A stretch of 64,000 nucleotides of DNA from contig JAGDZQ010000013.1 in the NCBI GenBank assembly GCA_049115715.1, forward strand, positions 62,001 to 126,000. Direction: 5' to 3'. A model generated the notes under the pieces. It saw only the letters and a list, made by a program, of their open reading frames with translations, made no database searches and had not been told where the DNA came from. Every line of letters begins with the position of its first letter. The first letter of the stretch is position 1. A program made the position numbers and the translations under genes. The stretch is from JAMZMI01 sp049115715 (GTDB taxonomy: Bacteria > Bacteroidota > Bacteroidia > Cytophagales > Cyclobacteriaceae). This document shows positions 62,976 to 64,000 of this stretch, in pieces.

Positions 62976-63674
62976 ATGACTGAAAGATCAGAGCAAATGA
63001 ATCAGCAAATAATGGAGGATCTCTCCATAGATAACATCATTTTTGGATTTACCGATGAGCTGAAAGTATTACTGGTAAAGCATGCGGAAGGGATCAGCAA
63101 AGGCAGATGGGCATTGCCAGGGGGCTGGATCACATATGATGAATCTATTGATTCGGCGGCCAATCGCATTTTGTTTCTTCTCACAGGATTAGACAATGTC
63201 TATCTGCAACAGCTTAGAGCTTTTGGCAGTGTAAGCCGATTTCCGAATAAAAGAGTGGTTACAGTAGCTTACTATGCGTTGATAAAAGCTTCTGAATATG
63301 ACTTGGCAGCTGGGTATACTGCATCGGATGTAAGATGGTTTTCTCCTTCCGAAATTCAAGAGTTGCCTTATGATCATCGCGAAATTCTTGATTATGCTTT
63401 TGATGAATTGAGAAAAAGGGTAAAACAAGAACCCATTGGCTTTAACCTACTCCCAGAAAAATTCACCCTACTTCAGCTTCAGAGCCTCTATGAGTCAGCT
63501 TTGAGAATCAAACTGGACAAACCAAACTTCAGAAGAAAAATATTAGGAATGAACCTGCTCATTGACTGTCAAGAAAAACAAGACAATGTTTCGCATCGAG
63601 CGGCAAAACTCTACAGGTTTGATGAAGAGGTTTACAATTCACTGAAGGAGAATAAATTCGTACTGGATTTATGA
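62976..63674 (+). CDS. Nudix-derived transcriptional regulator of xylose genes
   Basis: A 232-residue protein (ATG at 62976; Met8 at 62997 possible). Residues about 15-145 are a Nudix fold (LKVLLVKHAEGISKGRWALPGGWITYDESIDSAANRILFLLTGL). The Nudix box lacks the catalytic R-E-x-x-E-E Glu residues (it reads R-I-L-F-L-L), so hydrolysis is unlikely. Residues about 155-232 form a winged helix (FTLLQLQSLYESALRIKLDKPNFRRKILGMNLLI). This is the NrtR/AraR-type layout used in Bacteroidota for pentose control. Divergent from xylB with a strong operator between, so xylose or a phosphate of xylulose is the likely signal (inference). Confidence 0.88.
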   Translation: MTERSEQMNQQIMEDLSIDNIIFGFTDELKVLLVKHAEGISKGRWALPGGWITYDESIDSAANRILFLLTGLDNVYLQQLRAFGSVSRFPNKRVVTVAYYALIKASEYDLAAGYTASDVRWFSPSEIQELPYDHREILDYAFDELRKRVKQEPIGFNLLPEKFTLLQLQSLYESALRIKLDKPNFRRKILGMNLLIDCQEKQDNVSHRAAKLYRFDEEVYNSLKENKFVLDL

Positions 63675-63750
63675 CCTTAAAATAGAAAAGGTCTGAGCAA
63701 ACCTGAGAAGCATAAACGGGTTAGAATATTTTTCTAACCATACGAGTAAC

Positions 63751-64000
63751 TTATTCCAAAACCATTATTTCTATTCTCCTATTCAATTCCCTTCCATCTC
63801 TTTCGTCATCGTTTGAAGCCAATGGATACATCTCCCCATAACCGCGAGCAACTAAGCGATCATCCGAAACCCCACTTCTCACCAAATACTCTCTTACTTT
63901 TTCTGCTCGCATTCTGGATAGTTCGATATTGGATTCGTGCTCTCCTATATTATCTGTATGTCCGGAAATTTCAATTTTGAGATTATGGTATTTGCTCATC
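63751..64000 (-). CDS. OmpA-family C-terminal domain protein, 5' end outside window
   Basis: The frame runs from the stop at 63751 to the right edge, so only the last 80-odd residues are seen. They form an OmpA-like peptidoglycan-binding domain: KIEISGHTDNIGEHESNIELSRMRAEKVREYLVRSGVSDDRLVARGYGEMYPLASNDDERDGRELNRRIEIMVLE, with the conserved GHTD, the diaminopimelate-binding Asp and NRRIE. It anchors an outer-membrane or periplasmic protein to the wall. Confidence 0.9.
   Translation of the reverse strand, partial: MSKYHNLKIEISGHTDNIGEHESNIELSRMRAEKVREYLVRSGVSDDRLVARGYGEMYPLASNDDERDGRELNRRIEIMVLE

Noticed and set aside
1..64000. CRISPR arrays, insertion sequences, prophage, tRNA or rRNA genes
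   Set aside because: No regularly spaced repeats, transposase motifs, phage structural genes or cloverleaf-like sequences were seen on reading the gene-free stretches.

Overview
The window is AT-rich bacterial chromosome, most likely from a marine member of the Bacteroidota, probably order Cytophagales. The evidence is a fused SecDF translocase, a type IX secretion tail on one exported protein, many lipoprotein signals with the Cys near residues 15-26, TAnnTTTG-type -7 promoter elements, TonB and OmpA-like envelope proteins, a CrtI/CrtD-type carotenoid desaturase, the kynurenine route, and a Nudix-derived sugar regulator beside xylose genes. I saw no rRNA, tRNA, CRISPR array, prophage or insertion sequence.

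Layout. 1-2636: the end of a WG-repeat protein, a DUF2306 membrane protein and a small lipoprotein. 2755-22297: a carbohydrate-degradation region without SusC/SusD. It holds two paralogous DUF5060 (clan GH-A-like) enzymes that flank a reverse-strand operon for the oxidative 3-keto-glycoside route (two Tat-type Gfo/Idh/MocA oxidoreductases and a double DUF1080 protein). These are followed by a BNR_4-GH105 fusion, a GH35 beta-galactosidase, a T9SS-tailed CotH-kinase-like protein, a GH117 enzyme and a GH2 enzyme. 22457-32493: a LacI regulator and what reads as a complete L-galactose oxidation pathway: FucP-type importer, mutarotase, aldo/keto reductase, lactonase, L-galactonate 5-dehydrogenase (LgoD-like), tagaturonate reductase (UxaB) and altronate dehydratase (UxaA), plus a third DUF1080 protein.

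32546-59722 is mostly housekeeping: TonB, a small MscS channel, SecDF, uridine kinase, RdgB, an FKBP-like lipoprotein, NrnA-like DHH phosphoesterase, Ndk, ScpA, Dxs, MltF-like lytic transglycosylase, carotenoid desaturase, the kynurenine operon (3-HAO, KynU, KMO), a pair of paralogous lipoproteins, an M19 dipeptidase, an ArsR-type regulator, a YjjG-type phosphatase and PruA. 60021-63674 is a xylose module (xylA, xylB and a divergent Nudix-type regulator with a clear operator). The right edge cuts an OmpA-like C-terminal domain.

How it fits together. GH117, GH35, GH2 and the L-galactose pathway point to a galactan with L-galactose-type residues, such as the agar/porphyran family of red algae. 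GH105 adds a step for unsaturated uronic acids. The polymer assignment is inference; the L-galactose to 2-keto-3-deoxygluconate pathway is the best supported system-level reading. The most unusual points are the nested 3-keto-glycoside operon, the GH2 enzyme lacking its usual acid/base Glu, the BNR_4-GH105 fusion, the CotH-like protein inside a sugar locus, and several strong palindromes (2710-2739, 62920-62942).
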